Origin: Amanita rubescens
Lineage: Eukaryota > Basidiomycota > Agaricomycetes > Agaricales > Amanitaceae
Assembly (NCBI GenBank): GCA_015039365.1
Contig: WION01000103.1
Location: 1 to 64,000 of the forward strand
Direction of reading: 5' to 3'
DNA: 64,000 nucleotides
Positions within the stretch are counted from its first letter, which is position 1. Every line of letters starts with the position of its first letter. Shown here piece after piece: positions 32,450-44,892 of the stretch. The notes under the pieces are model-generated. The model ran no database searches, had not been told where the DNA came from, and was given only the letters and a program-made list of their open reading frames with translations. A program made the position numbers and the translations under genes.

Positions 32450-34498
32450 ATGCCATCATCCCTTGCAAACTTCTTCTCTGCCTTTACGAGGACGGGAGTC
32501 CAGCTCACTGTATCCGTCGTGCCAATCCCCGGCCTGGGACCAGTAAGCGACCTTCTCTTGGGGATCATCGAGCTTTGCGACAAGATCCCCCAAAACAGGC
32601 ATGTACTGTCTCTCACGACCCGCGAGCGCAATTCATCCTTGATTTTTTTCTCATAGGAATGCCGCTCATCATCTGGCTGAACGATGTCACTATCTGTGCA
32701 AGGCTCTGGGGCAGTACGAGACGGCGCCTCTTCCCAATCGGACGGTTCAATACCAGACAGCGGTTTTCGAGTTAGTCGTTGGTCCCTCCAGAGTCCACGT
32801 TCAAGGATTTCATTGATCGTATTTGTAGATGTCTCAAAGAAGTCGAGCATACGATGCGCGAGTGGTCCAAGAGAAAATGGCACTATCTGTTAGTACACCA
32901 AGGTGATCTTGAGGCAGATTTCCACGTTTGCGATACCAAAGTATCCGACTGTTTTCTTATCTTCATGGTGAGCAGCCTGAGGTTGTATCAAATGAGGTTT
33001 TTGTTATTAATCATCTTTCAGACCGCTGCCCAAATGGAAACACTTGCACGCCAGAGAGAGGACGATGAACGGTGGAAGAGCCTGAAAGAGAGTCTTGATG
33101 CTGATCGCAAAGTCATTATGGAACTGCTTGCCGCTCCCAATCTCGTGCAATGGGTGAAGGAGAGTAAACTTACGTCGTATGATCAAAAAGAGATTTCCGC
33201 GATGATCCAAAGCGTGCGTTGATTACACATATGGAAGCCCGTCCTACTAACATGACGTCCGGCTTTAGAACTTATCAGAACGTAACGCCATATCGGAAGG
33301 GGAACACCAGCGTATGGCAAAGAATTTATACGACCTGCTTCAGTTGTCCAATCAGCTTCCGCCAAACTGCCAGCTGGACTCTAGAATGGTCGAGTGGGCG
33401 GGTGAAGCACCTTTCGCGGGCGACAGGAACGCCGAAATGTACAAAGGAAGATACCTCCACAGCCAAGATGTGAGAATTAAAGTCATCCGCTCGGTCAATG
33501 CAGGGGATGAAAAGAGTATAAAGGCGCGTTGCTCCCAACATAGAATCGTCTTTGACTGACATATGTTCAGAGGATTAGGCGAGAGGTGGAGCTATGGTCG
33601 AAGATTCATAACACTGATCAGGGAAAACACATTATACCGTTCTGTGGTTTCTACTCTCCGGACGGCGTGCGTCTGTGGGTGCCCTCTTTGGTGTTACATG
33701 TGTCCCTCGCTCTAATACACCTTAGTGCTCTGGTTAGCCCGTGGATAAGCAATGGAGACGCGCTGGCATATGTCGAAAGGCACGACAATCTTCTCAACTA
33801 CAGAAAACTGGTGCGTTGCCCCGACCGTTTCTCGCGCCGAGTTTTGATTCCATCATTGCAGATCATTGGCGTTGCAGAAGGGATCAAAGTCCTCCATTCC
33901 ATGAATTCTCCTGTTATCCACGGAAATTTGCGAGCAGTCTGTATCTGTTATGCTAGCCGCCGTAGACAGGAGCGCTGATATCTTCAAAGAGAAAAATACT
34001 TATCGGAGACGCCAGCCAGCCCCTGATCACGGACTTTGCGCTTGCCAAGGTATAAATGTCACCTACGGCCATGCATATGACCTAAATCGTGGTTTTATAG
34101 CTGGAAGGAAACTTGATCACTCAAACAAGCGGCGAGTCGGATAGTTGCAGATGGTCCGCCCCAGAGATGTTTGAAGATGGAGCTACCGTATCGGCCAAAA
34201 GTGATATCTACAGTTTTGGAATGACGGTTTTGGAGGTTGGTTTAAGTTTTTATGACTTCGATATCGGGTCCTGAATTTTGCCCAGTTATTCACGCACCGG
34301 GTACCATACGCCGATATCAAGAAGAATATACAAGTGATCAAGAAGAAAGAGAAGCCGGACGGAATACCCGACTGGCCGCAAGATGAGCAAGCTATTGGGC
34401 GTGGACTGGACAATAGAATGTGGGGTCTTCTCTGCTTATGCTGGTCCAAGAATCCGCAGGACAGACCTTCGATTGACGAACTGGTAATGCAACTCTAA
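32450..34498 (+). CDS. MK3: MLKL-like helical bundle-pseudokinase protein
   Basis: Start MPSSLANFFSAFTRTG, then the conserved VPIPGLGPVSDLLLGIIELC and KIPQNR; the first intron is GC-AG (donor CAG|GCATGT). Then AAHHLAERCHYLCKAL, VEHTMREWSKRKW, GDLEADFHVCD and brace helices (ADRKVIMELLAA). The pseudokinase has VRIKVIRSVN, FCGFYSPDGVRL, VIHGNLRA, ITDFALAK, CRWSAPEMFEDGATVSAK and DIYSFGMTVLE. It ends DELVMQL without extension. About 11 exons in the same phases as MK5. HGN and DFA mark it as a pseudokinase that keeps the ATP-site lysine. The neighbouring MK2 is in the same orientation, so tandem duplication is likely. The N-terminus is hydrophobic, not acylated. Confidence 0.85.
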
Positions 34499-34639
34499 AC
34501 TTTGCTTTGTGATCCCTGGACAAGAAAGACATTGTCAATACCATCAAACTGTATTTGTTACCACATGTATTGTATCCGGTTATGGAAATGGACCAAGGGC
34601 ACTTCTGCCCGTTAACACATGTTTCGGCGGAGGTCCAGC

Positions 34640-34985
34640 ATCTACCATCCTGTGGTTTTCCGATGGCCATCGTCTGTGAGCTCTTGGAACATCATCTCGG
34701 TCCTTTGTCGTAACAGTGTGCTAGTGCCCTGGCCGTTCCGTACGGACTTCGCGCCTCTTAATGCATACAATGCCATGTGCATGGCGGGCACTCAAGATCG
34801 TCGATGGATATGTAAACGCACGACCGATATGGAGGTCAGTTCGACTTTTTCTTGTGTGATTTAACACTAGTTTCCCACTAGTTGTCGGCGCACGAGACAC
34901 GGGACGTCAATATAAGGTCCAAGCATCTGCAGGATGGGTCTTCGATTGACGAACCGTTGCGCAAGTTCCAAAATTTCTCAATGAT
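34640..34985 (+). pseudogene. internally deleted relic of an MK gene
   Basis: Around 34660-34680 the sequence resembles the exon encoding FCGFYSPDGVRL with its donor. At about 34724 GTGCTAG matches the next acceptor. At about 34915-34960 GGTCCAAGCATCTGCAGGAT and the following TCTTCGATTGACGAAC match the last MK3 exon. Everything between is deleted. It lies just downstream of MK3 in the same orientation, so it is the remains of a further tandem copy. Confidence 0.6.
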
Positions 34986-37177
34986 TACCTTTGCAATTTA
35001 AGACTAATGGTCACGAATACGAGGCTTACCATAGCAATTTCTTAAACGAAGTGACGTACCGGAACCTGATGATCGCTGCCAACCCACATACCTGATTAGA
35101 GAAACAATATTGATCTATCTAACAGATGACGAGAGAATCGATTGGATACTCACCGAAATTACGGAAAAATTCGCTGGTGATCCGCTGAAGTAGCACTTGT
35201 GTATGTATCTTATTGGCCCAGCTGTTGACGAATTGTCGACGTCGGGACTTTCTCAGATCGAGCAAGTTGTACATCAATCGTAAAGGCCCTTTTGCTATAC
35301 TGTGACTTGGGATGGTGCGCCCAACTAAACAACTAGGCGGCTGACCAGATTCCACTCAAAAGATGCGAAATTTACCTAGGAGTTGCAGCTTGGCCGCGGT
35401 GCATTCACACGAGTACGTAGTCACACCTTACCATTTATCTCTCATCTTTGTCAATTCACTCCACTAATTATTTGTCTGGTTCTGGGCGCCTTCGGGATCA
35501 AAGCAGGACAATTGCAGATGCAGCCACCATGTGATTTTGCTGCGTCCGCAATCCGTAAAGCCAAGACCCTCAAATCATGGGCGATGATGCCAATATCTTC
35601 AACACGAACAAAGTGTCATCTCCGACTTCGTGGATCTGTCTAAAGATTGGTGTAAGGTGTGGATTAGACGAACTTACATAATCTTTGACTGTCTCTTTGC
35701 ATGTACGATGTGTGGCATACATATGAAACGGCGATGCTTAGGCTTGAAAATGCTTCGTTGCGCAGTACAGCAGTCTACCTTTGAGTTTCTTAAAATCATT
35801 CAAGTGCCGCCCGTCATTCTTCAGCTCACAATTCACGATTCCTTCCTGGAGAAAATAAAAACAGAAGGGACACTCACCTAAACCCAGGGAAAATCCCGCA
35901 GCCCGTATATCCTTCCCAAGCAACCCCTCGCCCATGACGACGTGCTCCTCTGAAACCCTGCTAGCCGCGAGGTCCATCTGAAACAGGGCCCCAGACGTCC
36001 TTGGAATTGGGCGATGTGATGATGATCCACTTCTTCAACAAGCAACGTAGATTTGCGCAGCGGCGTGGAACAATGTGGTGGTAGTGTGGCTGATGATGAT
36101 ATGGCATATGCGGCCGCTGTGGGAGTGGACCTGGCTATAGCCGAAATGAGGCGAAATTTACGGGTGTATCCATGTCTTGGAATACACCAACCGCGTGATT
36201 ATGTGCACGGGTTCCGGTGGATTCAAAGTGGAGCCTGTGAGACGGAAAAGGAGCAAGCTGTGCATATTGCGAAGTCTGTTATAAAGAGACGGGTAAAATC
36301 GGTGGATGGAAACGTGGCATCGCATGAGTCAAGGGTTCTGAAAATTTGAGCCTCCTTTTAAGGCTTTCTTGCGTTTCAACTTTTGTGATGCTCGATCATC
36401 GACCAGAAGCTCTGGGAAGGAGTCGGGGAGAGATCCGCAGTCGCCCGTGAACACGCGCTTTACCGTAAGGAAGCGCCGAGACTCGTTGGCTATCACTTGG
36501 CTCGAGTCTCATGCCGTCCTAGTCAGTCTCACTAATGCCTCTTTACTCACAGCGTGGATCTGCGCCTCGTCGAATCGCGAAATAATCCATGAACAATGTG
36601 TAGGTCCTAGCAGCGAGATTTGGATATGTCAAATATCGGGATCCAATTTTCAGCTAAGTTGTAGGTGACATGTATGTAGTAGTTAGGGCTGGCGTACTAT
36701 CATGTCTTGGTTGCGAACTTCTGGGTAGCATCCGATTATTGGGTCACAATTTTTTTATATGCCCATTAGACATACACAAGGAACAGAATCTAAAACTAAG
36801 AGCGAACTTAGTATAATGCCACGCTGGCGTAGAAATAGGTAGAAATTGTTTACTCCACTCTTTGATGTAGGCGACAGCGTCAAATATTGCCGCGATGCAC
36901 GCTTCTCTCCTCTTTGTTCGGTTTCTTATGGGATTGATGCATTCACCCCCGTATGGATGAAAGAATATTCCTGGCTTCAAGCGCTGTTTGGCCAGACGAC
37001 ACGGTCCGAGTCCAATCCGAACCTGATGCTGTCGAATATGCCGGCTTCAATTGAGTTCAATGAGGGGGCTGCCGTAATGGTCCTTCACAACATTGACATT
37101 GAACATCCACGTTCGCTTGTTCTCCGTGCCCCTTCAATCGCCCAGTGATTACTCATCACAGATGCAGGACAGCCTCG
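34986..37177 (+). other. 2.2-kb spacer without recognised genes
   Basis: Short frames exist on both strands (for example 36053-36349 plus and 35119-35355 minus), but none shows family motifs, paralogues or a coherent splice chain. The last few hundred bases are upstream sequence of GK4. Confidence 0.4.
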
Positions 37178-37200
37178 GCGCTAAACATTCTCTTCACTCC
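37178..37200 (+). promoter_or_regulatory. conserved start-proximal element of GK4
   Basis: GCGCTAAACATTCTCTTCAC followed by TCC, six bases before the ATG at 37207; same block as at the other GK genes. Confidence 0.55.
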
Positions 37201-37206
37201 ACGATC

Positions 37207-40200
37207 ATGAATTCGGGTTGGAGTTCACGGGTGTCTCTGACCTCCGTTAATCGCACCGAGACAAATGTTGTGCCTACTACAGACCGAATCGTGGAAGAAT
37301 GCCCAAGGTGATATTAGGTTGAACCATCAAAAGAATCTAGCTGAATTTGTTGTAGGTTCCGGATCCTTGTCGTCGGCCGAGTAAATCTTGTTGCCGTTCC
37401 TACACGTTTTTCCTGATGTCATTTCACAGTCTGGGATAGCGAAAGCGTCTCTCGTCAACGCTGTGTTTGGGGCTCCTTTCGAGGTGCATCCTCTTTTTGG
37501 CTGTGCTCCAACCGCTAACCACCATCTGGGAAATTCAGGGCCTACCAGGCACAATTCCCATCAATCAAGAATTCATCTCGCAACGGAACAAACGTCTGGC
37601 TATCCATTATTTTAATGATTATGAACCAGGAAGTGTGGAAAAATTCGGTATCTTGAAAAAATTTATCACAGATCGTAGTCGGAAGAAGTCTTTTGCTGAA
37701 AGGCTTCATGCTATTTGGTGCGCCTTTAAATCATGCAAAGCAACATAGTTCATGTTACCTCCCAGGTTATGCGTTCCCGCACATTCCGCTGACTCGAAAC
37801 TCGCATTGGATGAAAAGATTTTCAAGTTGAATCGAAATAAAGGCAACTATATGCAATCTTTGTCTGAATCTATACTCACGTTGATAGTAGTACCGATAAT
37901 TGTCGTTTTGACTAAATCCGACACTTTTGTATCCAAGCAGGCCGAAGCGAGCAAGGGCAGTCAAGAATCTGCCGAAAGGGAATTCAAAGAAAGATATGAT
38001 CGGGTCTTCGAGACGTTGATCAAGAACGCTGTTATACCGTACACGCTCGTATCTCGTATGTATGCTTCTTGTGTCGCTTCGACCATGTTGACATCTTCTT
38101 TCAGTCTTGCAGCCTGAAACACTCCAGCGGCTGGTTCAGACCACGATGCAAAGTGTAAGAGACGGAAATTCAAGGCCACTATCTTTTCTCGCTCGCTTCA
38201 AGAAACGTTTATCCAGGGAGAACTATCAACCAGCAAGATTAGATGAAGAATTAGCGAGTCCAGCTCCAGCTGTTTTAGCTGCGGCACAACGTGTTGATAT
38301 GACGGTTAAGATTGCAACATCAATAAAGTACGCTACCATGTCCCCAATATGCTAGATCTGACGCCTTACTATCACAGAGTAGGAAAAAAGAGTAAGCGGT
38401 AAGCTTTCAACGTTCAACGTTCTTAACGTGGCTTGCAGCAATAGTGCCTGACGCGCACTTCTCCAACACTGTTCTACAAAAATGCCTAAACGCGATACAT
38501 AAAGACATTGTCACGATCTGGAATATCGAGGATCCAGATGAGGTACGTGCCAGAATCTATATAAGCCGTTTTTTTCGGATTCATCGTACCTTAATAGTTA
38601 CTTCTCAATGACACATTCCACCGCCGGATGATGGTCCTTGTGGATGATCTCGGGCAAGACGAACCAAACATTACCTCGACTATGTGGGTGGAACGACAAC
38701 CTTCTTAACAATCAGCGCAGCTGATGGTCATTGTCAGACCAAGAAATATGACAATAGCATCGACTGCGACTGCGCCGAGCTTAGCAAGCGTGCAAACGAA
38801 CGGTGTTCACCACAAATTGTAAGTAGACACCTCTGTTATACCGCCCATTGTGCTGAACTTCACAGGCCCGAGCATATCCGCTGTCTCATGGGCTATGTAG
38901 TGGATCTCACACTTATCCTACAAACTGTGTTTCAAGCTTCGTTCCAAAATCAATCGACAGAGAGGGTGACACCTGACTGCCTCAGCGAAATCCTCTATGA
39001 GTTCATTTGTTCGGGAAAGAAGGATACGATTCATGCTGCTATCGTTGAATTTGTCGGACATCAACATCCACCCGCAAGTAATGACATAGTGGATAAGATC
39101 ACGTTGTTGATCGAGCAAAATGCGGTATGACACTCATATCCCGGCGTAAACGTACCTGCTAATGATACAACACAGATAAGAGAAAATGATCTACGGTTTG
39201 ATCGAACAAGGCCTCTTCTGCCCACATTACTGGCCGTTCTCAGGGTCGAGGTGTGAGCTTTCAAAGTATTTTAACACTAGTACTAATCATCAATGCCTTT
39301 CAGCTACCTGCGCGTAATGCAGTCAATCGGATCACTCTCGATTTTATGAGGGAACTGTTGAAGCCACATGATTATCACACCATCGCTGATGAACTGACCA
39401 TGAATTCGGACATTGAGCTATTCCTTGATTTCATCGTCTTTGTGCGTCGTTGTGCTCGAGCCATTAACCTTGCTAATATCCTTTTCAACTAGCTACTCCA
39501 CGACGGTAGCCTGGCTAATGACGACCTTCCAGATGCAACTCGAAGAGCGCGGAGACTAATGGGCAAGCTGTCCGAAAAGGATATCTTGCCCAAATCTCTA
39601 TTTATTACCGATGTTAAGACGGATTCCACATTCAGAATCATTGGAATGGGAGGCTTTGGAAATGTTTCCACGGGCTCACGCGGAGGACAGCATGTTGCGC
39701 TAAAAGTAATATACAGAACTTCTCATCAAGAAGTCAGTGAATTACCATCGTCAACATTCTGGTGCTAATTCCTTTGTAAAGGATTCACGCCGAAGAGTTT
39801 TCTGTAGAGAAGCGCTTGCATGGCGATCGCTCTCACATAAGTTCATCCTCCCACTTCTCGGAATATATGAAGAGGAAGGGTGGCTATTCCTTGTATCACC
39901 GCTTATGGTGCATGGAACATTGTCTGAATGGAGGAGGAATCAGAAATCGGACGTAACCGAGATACATAGGCTGGTAAGATTCCATGTTTATCAGCGCGAC
40001 AGGGTACTGATATCCACTAGATTCAAGAGGTTGCTGAGGGGGTTCAGTATATCCATTCGGAGGGGATTGTGCACGGCGACTTGCACCCAGTGAGTATCTT
40101 GATATCACACTGTTTGAGTGATCAATTTAAACCGTTGTGTACTAGGGGAATATCCTCCTCGATGATAATTTCCACTGCCAAATCACTGATTTTGGATTAA

Positions 40201-40652
40201 CACGACATTCCGAAGCTACCGTTGCGCGATCCACCACGACACATCTGTCATATTTTGCTGCACCAGAACTGTTTGGTACATGCGCTCATTGTGGCCGAGC
40301 AGAGTGTGCGGGATGCTTTGTTGGTAGTGAGCAGCCCCATAGAAGCAAAACAATGAAATCGGACATATATGCATTTGGTTGTCTTTATTATGCGGTGCGT
40401 TCGAGCGCTCCTCGACTTGATCAGCACATTGAGCATTGGTTCACCCAGATATTCTTTGATACGGTTCCTTTTGAAGGAAAGACAGACTATCAAATCACAC
40501 GACTAGTTACAGCTGGAACGCGGCCAGATCGGTTAGCAAATCCAGGAATGGATGAAGATACGTGGAATCTCATCCAGAGCTGTTGGAAACATCTTCCTCT
40601 TGAACGTCCGACAATGGAAGAGATCGTTCGGATGCTGCCTCGGCCTGCATAA
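37207..40652 (+). CDS. GK4: degenerate GTPase domain fused to a single intact kinase
   Basis: Start MNSGWSSRVSL. RFRILVVGR leads to an altered P-loop SGIAKASLVNA (37430-37460), where the last Gly is Ala and the Ser/Thr after Lys is Ala. G3 is YFND in place of DSQG (37608-37619). G4 is TKSD. GTP binding and hydrolysis are therefore doubtful though the frame is open. The helical region follows (PETLQRLVQTTM, AAAQRVD, CLMGYVVDLTLILQ), then one kinase: loop IGMGGFGNVSTG, VALKVI, FCREALAWRSL, GIVHGDLHP, QITDFGLTRH, YFAAPELFG, insert CAHCGRAECAGC (40281-40316) and KSDIYAFGCLYYA. It ends IVRMLPRPA. The intron before VPIIVV is GC-AG (37843-37890). It is the only GK gene without a second kinase unit, and its one unit looks active. 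Confidence 0.8.
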
Positions 40653-40768
40653 GATCAATGGTCTATTCCCTTATTCCGCAGCCGTACTCTTTGAGTTATA
40701 TAGTATTGCACTCCATTTATTATGACGATCGTATAGTGAGAGCTTTGTATGTACTTGTGTAGTCGATG

Positions 40769-42763
40769 TTAATGAATAGAACCAAGCTGTTTCACTAAAT
40801 CACCAATAGATGGTCTATCATTCGGACTCTTAGACCAGCATCGGCAGAGAAGCTCCCACATTTTGTCGTCCAACCCACGCTCGACGACACGGTCGTCTTT
40901 GGGGCGGTCAGGTAGTTCACCCTGCCCCTTCTTGAAAACCACCTGGATACTCTTTTTAACATCCGGGTAGGGCATTTCGTGTGTAAATAGCTAAACAAAC
41001 TTGAGTATGCCAATATCAAACGTAAAAGAAGATCTGGTCCGACCTCTAGAATGGTCATGCCAAAGCTGTATATATCACCCTTGGCCGACACAGCAGCTTG
41101 TATTTCGAATATCTCCGGTGCACACCATCTACAACTGTCCGACTGGCTAGCAGTTTGGGTGATCAAATTACCCTCAAGCTATAAGGGTGCGATTGAGCCA
41201 TAGATACAATGCAGAATAGATTGACGTTACATACCTTCGCAAGTGCAAAATCCGTGATTAGCGGCTGGCCTTCTTCTCCGATAAGCACATTTTCCTTATA
41301 AGAAGTTAGCATGCTCATATGCGAGTGTCATGCAAGGACACAAACGGCTCTCAAATTTCCATGAACGATAAACATAGAGTGGAGGACCTTAATGCCTTCT
41401 GCTATTCCGAGAATCTACAACAATCAATATTTCAGGAAAAGTGGATAAAGCAACGTACTAGCTTTTTGTAGTCAATATCCTTGAAGTCATTCCGCTTCTG
41501 GACATAACTCAGCGCATTTCCATTATCCATCCATGGGCTAACCAGAGCCCTTGTGTGATGACGTTATAACAATGGACACTGCATGACATTGTCAGGACTC
41601 ACAGACGAAGACCATCAGGGGAGTAGAAACCGTAGAATGGTATGATATGCCTTCCCTTGTCCTTTTCATATATTTTCGCCCATACTTCGACCTCACGCCT
41701 AATCCTCTGAATTTATGTGGGTCACGAGGGAAGATCCAATGGCAGTGAGATGTACCTTTACGTTGTTCTCATCCTTCATATTGATGGAGCGGATGACCTT
41801 AATTCTGACATCTTGACTGTTGAGATATCTTCCTTTGTACATGTCAACGTTATTGCCGTCCTCCATGCGTCTCCCTCCAGCCCATTCGACTACTTTAGAG
41901 TTTAGCTGGCATTCCGGTGGGACGCGACCAGAGGATCGCAACAATTCGTATAGGTTTTCTGCCATATGTCTGCATTCCTCGTCCGATACGGTGGATAAGC
42001 TCTATTTCCGAGTATTAAGGAAACTAGCCTAGGCTTGGATGTACACAATAGACGCACCGTTTGTATCATCGTCGAGACCACCCTTTGATCATCTTCCGTA
42101 ATTCCGCTGTCCCTTACTTGTTGCACGAAATTGGGAGAGGCAAACTGGCCCATCATATCTTTACGGTCGACATTGTGCATCTCTTCCAGTATCCTTCTCC
42201 GTTCTTCCTCTTCCTGCTGGTGTGCCAGCCCTTCCAAATGCGCAGCCGTCTAAAGGGTCGTCAAGAAGCATTCCCTCTAGATATAGAGCGCTTACACTGA
42301 AGATAAGTAGACAGTCAGATATTCCTCTATCACAGGCATCCAAATCCGCCTTAAAATCGGCTTGGCGGATTAGCATATAAAACCAGTTTTTCTCAGCCCA
42401 TCTCGTCATCGTATCCTTAACCTGGTTGAGACATCTACAGGTCATCAGCAAAATGGATTGTAGAGGGACAAACAACTGACCTGAACACATGATCTCGGTA
42501 TTTGACTGTCCGCTTGGGGAAAGGCAGTTCTTCGTACTGCCCAAGAGAAGTGCACATGTCCTTACATCTCTGAGCGAGGTATCGCGCAGCGCTCCTATTA
42601 ACAAGTTTATTTGATTATACTGCGAGAGGTACGACACATACCTATTTAGAGAGACCATTTCGCATAATTGGATGATGATGGTGAGAACGTCTCCACCAAT
42701 TGGCACACCGGGAAATGGTGCAGCACTGTGGAACTTGGCAATGGAAGAGAAAGAACCACCCAT
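40769..42763 (-). CDS. MK4: MLKL-like protein with MGGSFSS N-terminus
   Basis: Minus-strand start MGGSFSSIAKFHS fits an N-myristoylation signal (Gly2, Ser6). Bundle exons: FPGVPIGGDVLTIIIQLC, SAARYLAQRCKDM, VKDTMTRWAEKNW, ADFKADLDACD; brace VDRKDMMGQFAS. Pseudokinase: VRIKVIRSINM, FYGFYSPDGLRL, IVHGNLRA, ITDFALAK, CRWCAPEIFE, GDIYSFGMTILE; end VKQLGSIH. HGN and DFA as in the other MKs. It is convergent with GK4, the two 3' ends being only about 115 bp apart, so terminators may overlap. Splicing phases match MK5. The start could also be upstream in the same frame, but MGGSFSS aligns with the MK2 start and the downstream exon. Confidence 0.85.
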
Positions 42764-44892
42764 GACGGGGATGGGATGGGAGGTTCGGACCAACACCAGC
42801 TTTATTATACACAAGCTGCACGTTTACGCGGCATGGCACGTAGACGCCGGCCACTTGCTTTCATCAGGACATATCACGCGATCACAAGAGTAACACCGCC
42901 TAGTATGTCACCCTCACACGCATCCTTCGTTCCATATCACTCAGATGATCCTCAGTCTAATAACACACGTTAATTCTGACAAACTGCAACTGAATGTAGG
43001 CTCACTATCAACAATTCAATTGTGCACGGTAAAAAGCTCGATACAATGCCGCAACATCGCTCCAGGGTTCTATCTTCGTTCATGGACCAGATGAGATGCC
43101 ATTGCACAGCTAAGCGTGTGCTAGTCATGACCTATGCATATCAGTCTTTGATGGCAGAAATATCTTTCCCTATTGATCTTAAGGTGAGTCTGAGGGTGCC
43201 ACGTGTAAACACAGAGATTATCCTCACCTTGACCCCGTGCAGGAGGATCCGAACTTCGCTCGCGATGATTTTACTAAATTTTTTCATGCACCTTTACGAT
43301 AGCAACAGGACGTCAGCTCTTTCGCTAGTCCAGATCTACGATAGACATACTCTGGATACCGGGTGCCGCTCTTTAACGCAGTAGTGAAAATCAGGACTCC
43401 CGATCTTCTCATGTCTAAGTCTCCAAGGAACGAGAAAAAGCGTTGTAAAACACGGTGCGGAGCAGTCTTTCTTCCACAAGCTGCGGGATTCGGCGTATCC
43501 GTATTTGGCGTCACAGAGACGCTGTGATCAGGAAAAGAGATGGGTTGTTAATTCATGTGATATACGCCTCGAGATGGCTCTTCTGTGATTCTTCAAGACT
43601 GTTAAGCGCCGCTAAGGTTAGTCTGACAGAGATGGTGAGGCCCAGAGAACGAGTATCGAGTATCGAATAAGTATCGTACCATCCGATGATTTTGCCTCTT
43701 ACAGTCCTTTCTCCCTTTGCGGTGGCGAAATCCAGATCTAGGCAAGCCAGCTTTTCGCGCTGCAGTAGTGTGCCACTCGTGGAGGTGCATGCAAGGCGTG
43801 ACTTCCCCCGTGACCGTCACAACACATTCACCTAGTACCACTTCCAGGCTTCCAGCGGCCGCGCCGGATTCTGCGCTATTCTGCGGCTCTGATCCTTCGC
43901 TAGCGGCGTGCCTCACAGTAGCAATAGGCAGTAGCTCATTGACATGAAGCCGGCGGTGACAACCGTGTGGGTGACGTAGGCGTCAGCGGCTAGTTCGAGC
44001 TAGAATGACTAACTAAATGTTTGTTACAGTATGCCGTATAGTATTTACGCGATGCCATCATGGCATTTAACGGGAACATGAGCTCACCCCAGCAAAAGAT
44101 CAAAGCATCCATTTTGGCATTCAGCCTCGGAATACAACATATTGCCATTGTTTAGGAAAGTTTCTAAAACATCAGCTGCGGCTGCGCGGCAGAGATGCCA
44201 ATAAGATGAAGAGGCTCCGGGATAGGTGTTATCGAGGCAGTATCATGCGCCACTCCGAGAGTCCGAGTAGTTCTGCAACTATTGCATCGCCACTTGGGTT
44301 GGGTCAATGGCCTCGAGCGTCTAGCTCCGATTCAGAAAATGGACCGAAGCTCTTCACAATGAAATAGGATCAACAATCCACTCTATGCTTTGGTCATCTG
44401 GGACAGCACCATTTTTGACTGCGGCCTTGACCTGGTCTGCAGTCTGGATCGGAACTGCTAGGCCAACCTTGTGGCGAAGGTCTGTATGTATTATCAATGA
44501 TGTCGGAAGGAAGGGGAAGCGTGGTCATAAGTGGGATAATTGCGGCCTTCCGTTCTGCGCCTCTTTGGAGACGCTTGATACGATTTGGCAGGAGGCGACC
44601 AATGCCAATATCGGACAAGTTGGCGCGTCGATCTTGAGGGTCAATGGGGTTCCAGAGTAGCCGCAATTGTAGGCAAAGGATAAAGGTGCCCCGAGGGCGA
44701 AGTTGTTGGTGTTCGATTGATATCTGTGTGGGCAAAAAAAATCCACTTGCCAGCATGATCAAGCCAATCGATGATAATATCGATAAAGAGTGGGACGTAC
44801 TCTACGCGTCAGAGTTCGAGCATAGAATAAAATTCCCCCTACGTAAGTAGTGGGTTCAGTACTGGGAGCAAGCTAAGATAAATCGTTCGTCA
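42764..44892 (+). other. 2.1-kb spacer with degenerate coding traces
   Basis: At 43022-43540 plus, a frame with a splice-like junction gives SLMAEISFPIDLK then EDPNFARDDFTKFFHAPLR and later KIRTPDLLMSKSPRNEKK, but stops intervene. At about 44362-44746 minus, MDFFCPHRYQSNTNN and later HKVGLAVPIQTADQVKAAV, ending IEWIVDPISL, may be a small gene or remnant. I do not recognise either family. Confidence 0.3.
44797..44834 (+). repeat. short duplicated segment, left copy
   Basis: TACTCTACGCGTCAGAGTTC and the following GAGCATAGAATAAAAT recur almost exactly at about 52553-52590. The two copies lie on either side of the Trp/Cys repeat gene and the Plavaka element. Confidence 0.6.

Noticed and set aside
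35383..35643. Frame beginning with ELQLGRGAF-like sequence, reminiscent of a kinase glycine loop
   Set aside because: No lysine strand, catalytic loop or other kinase motif follows on either side, so the match is by chance.
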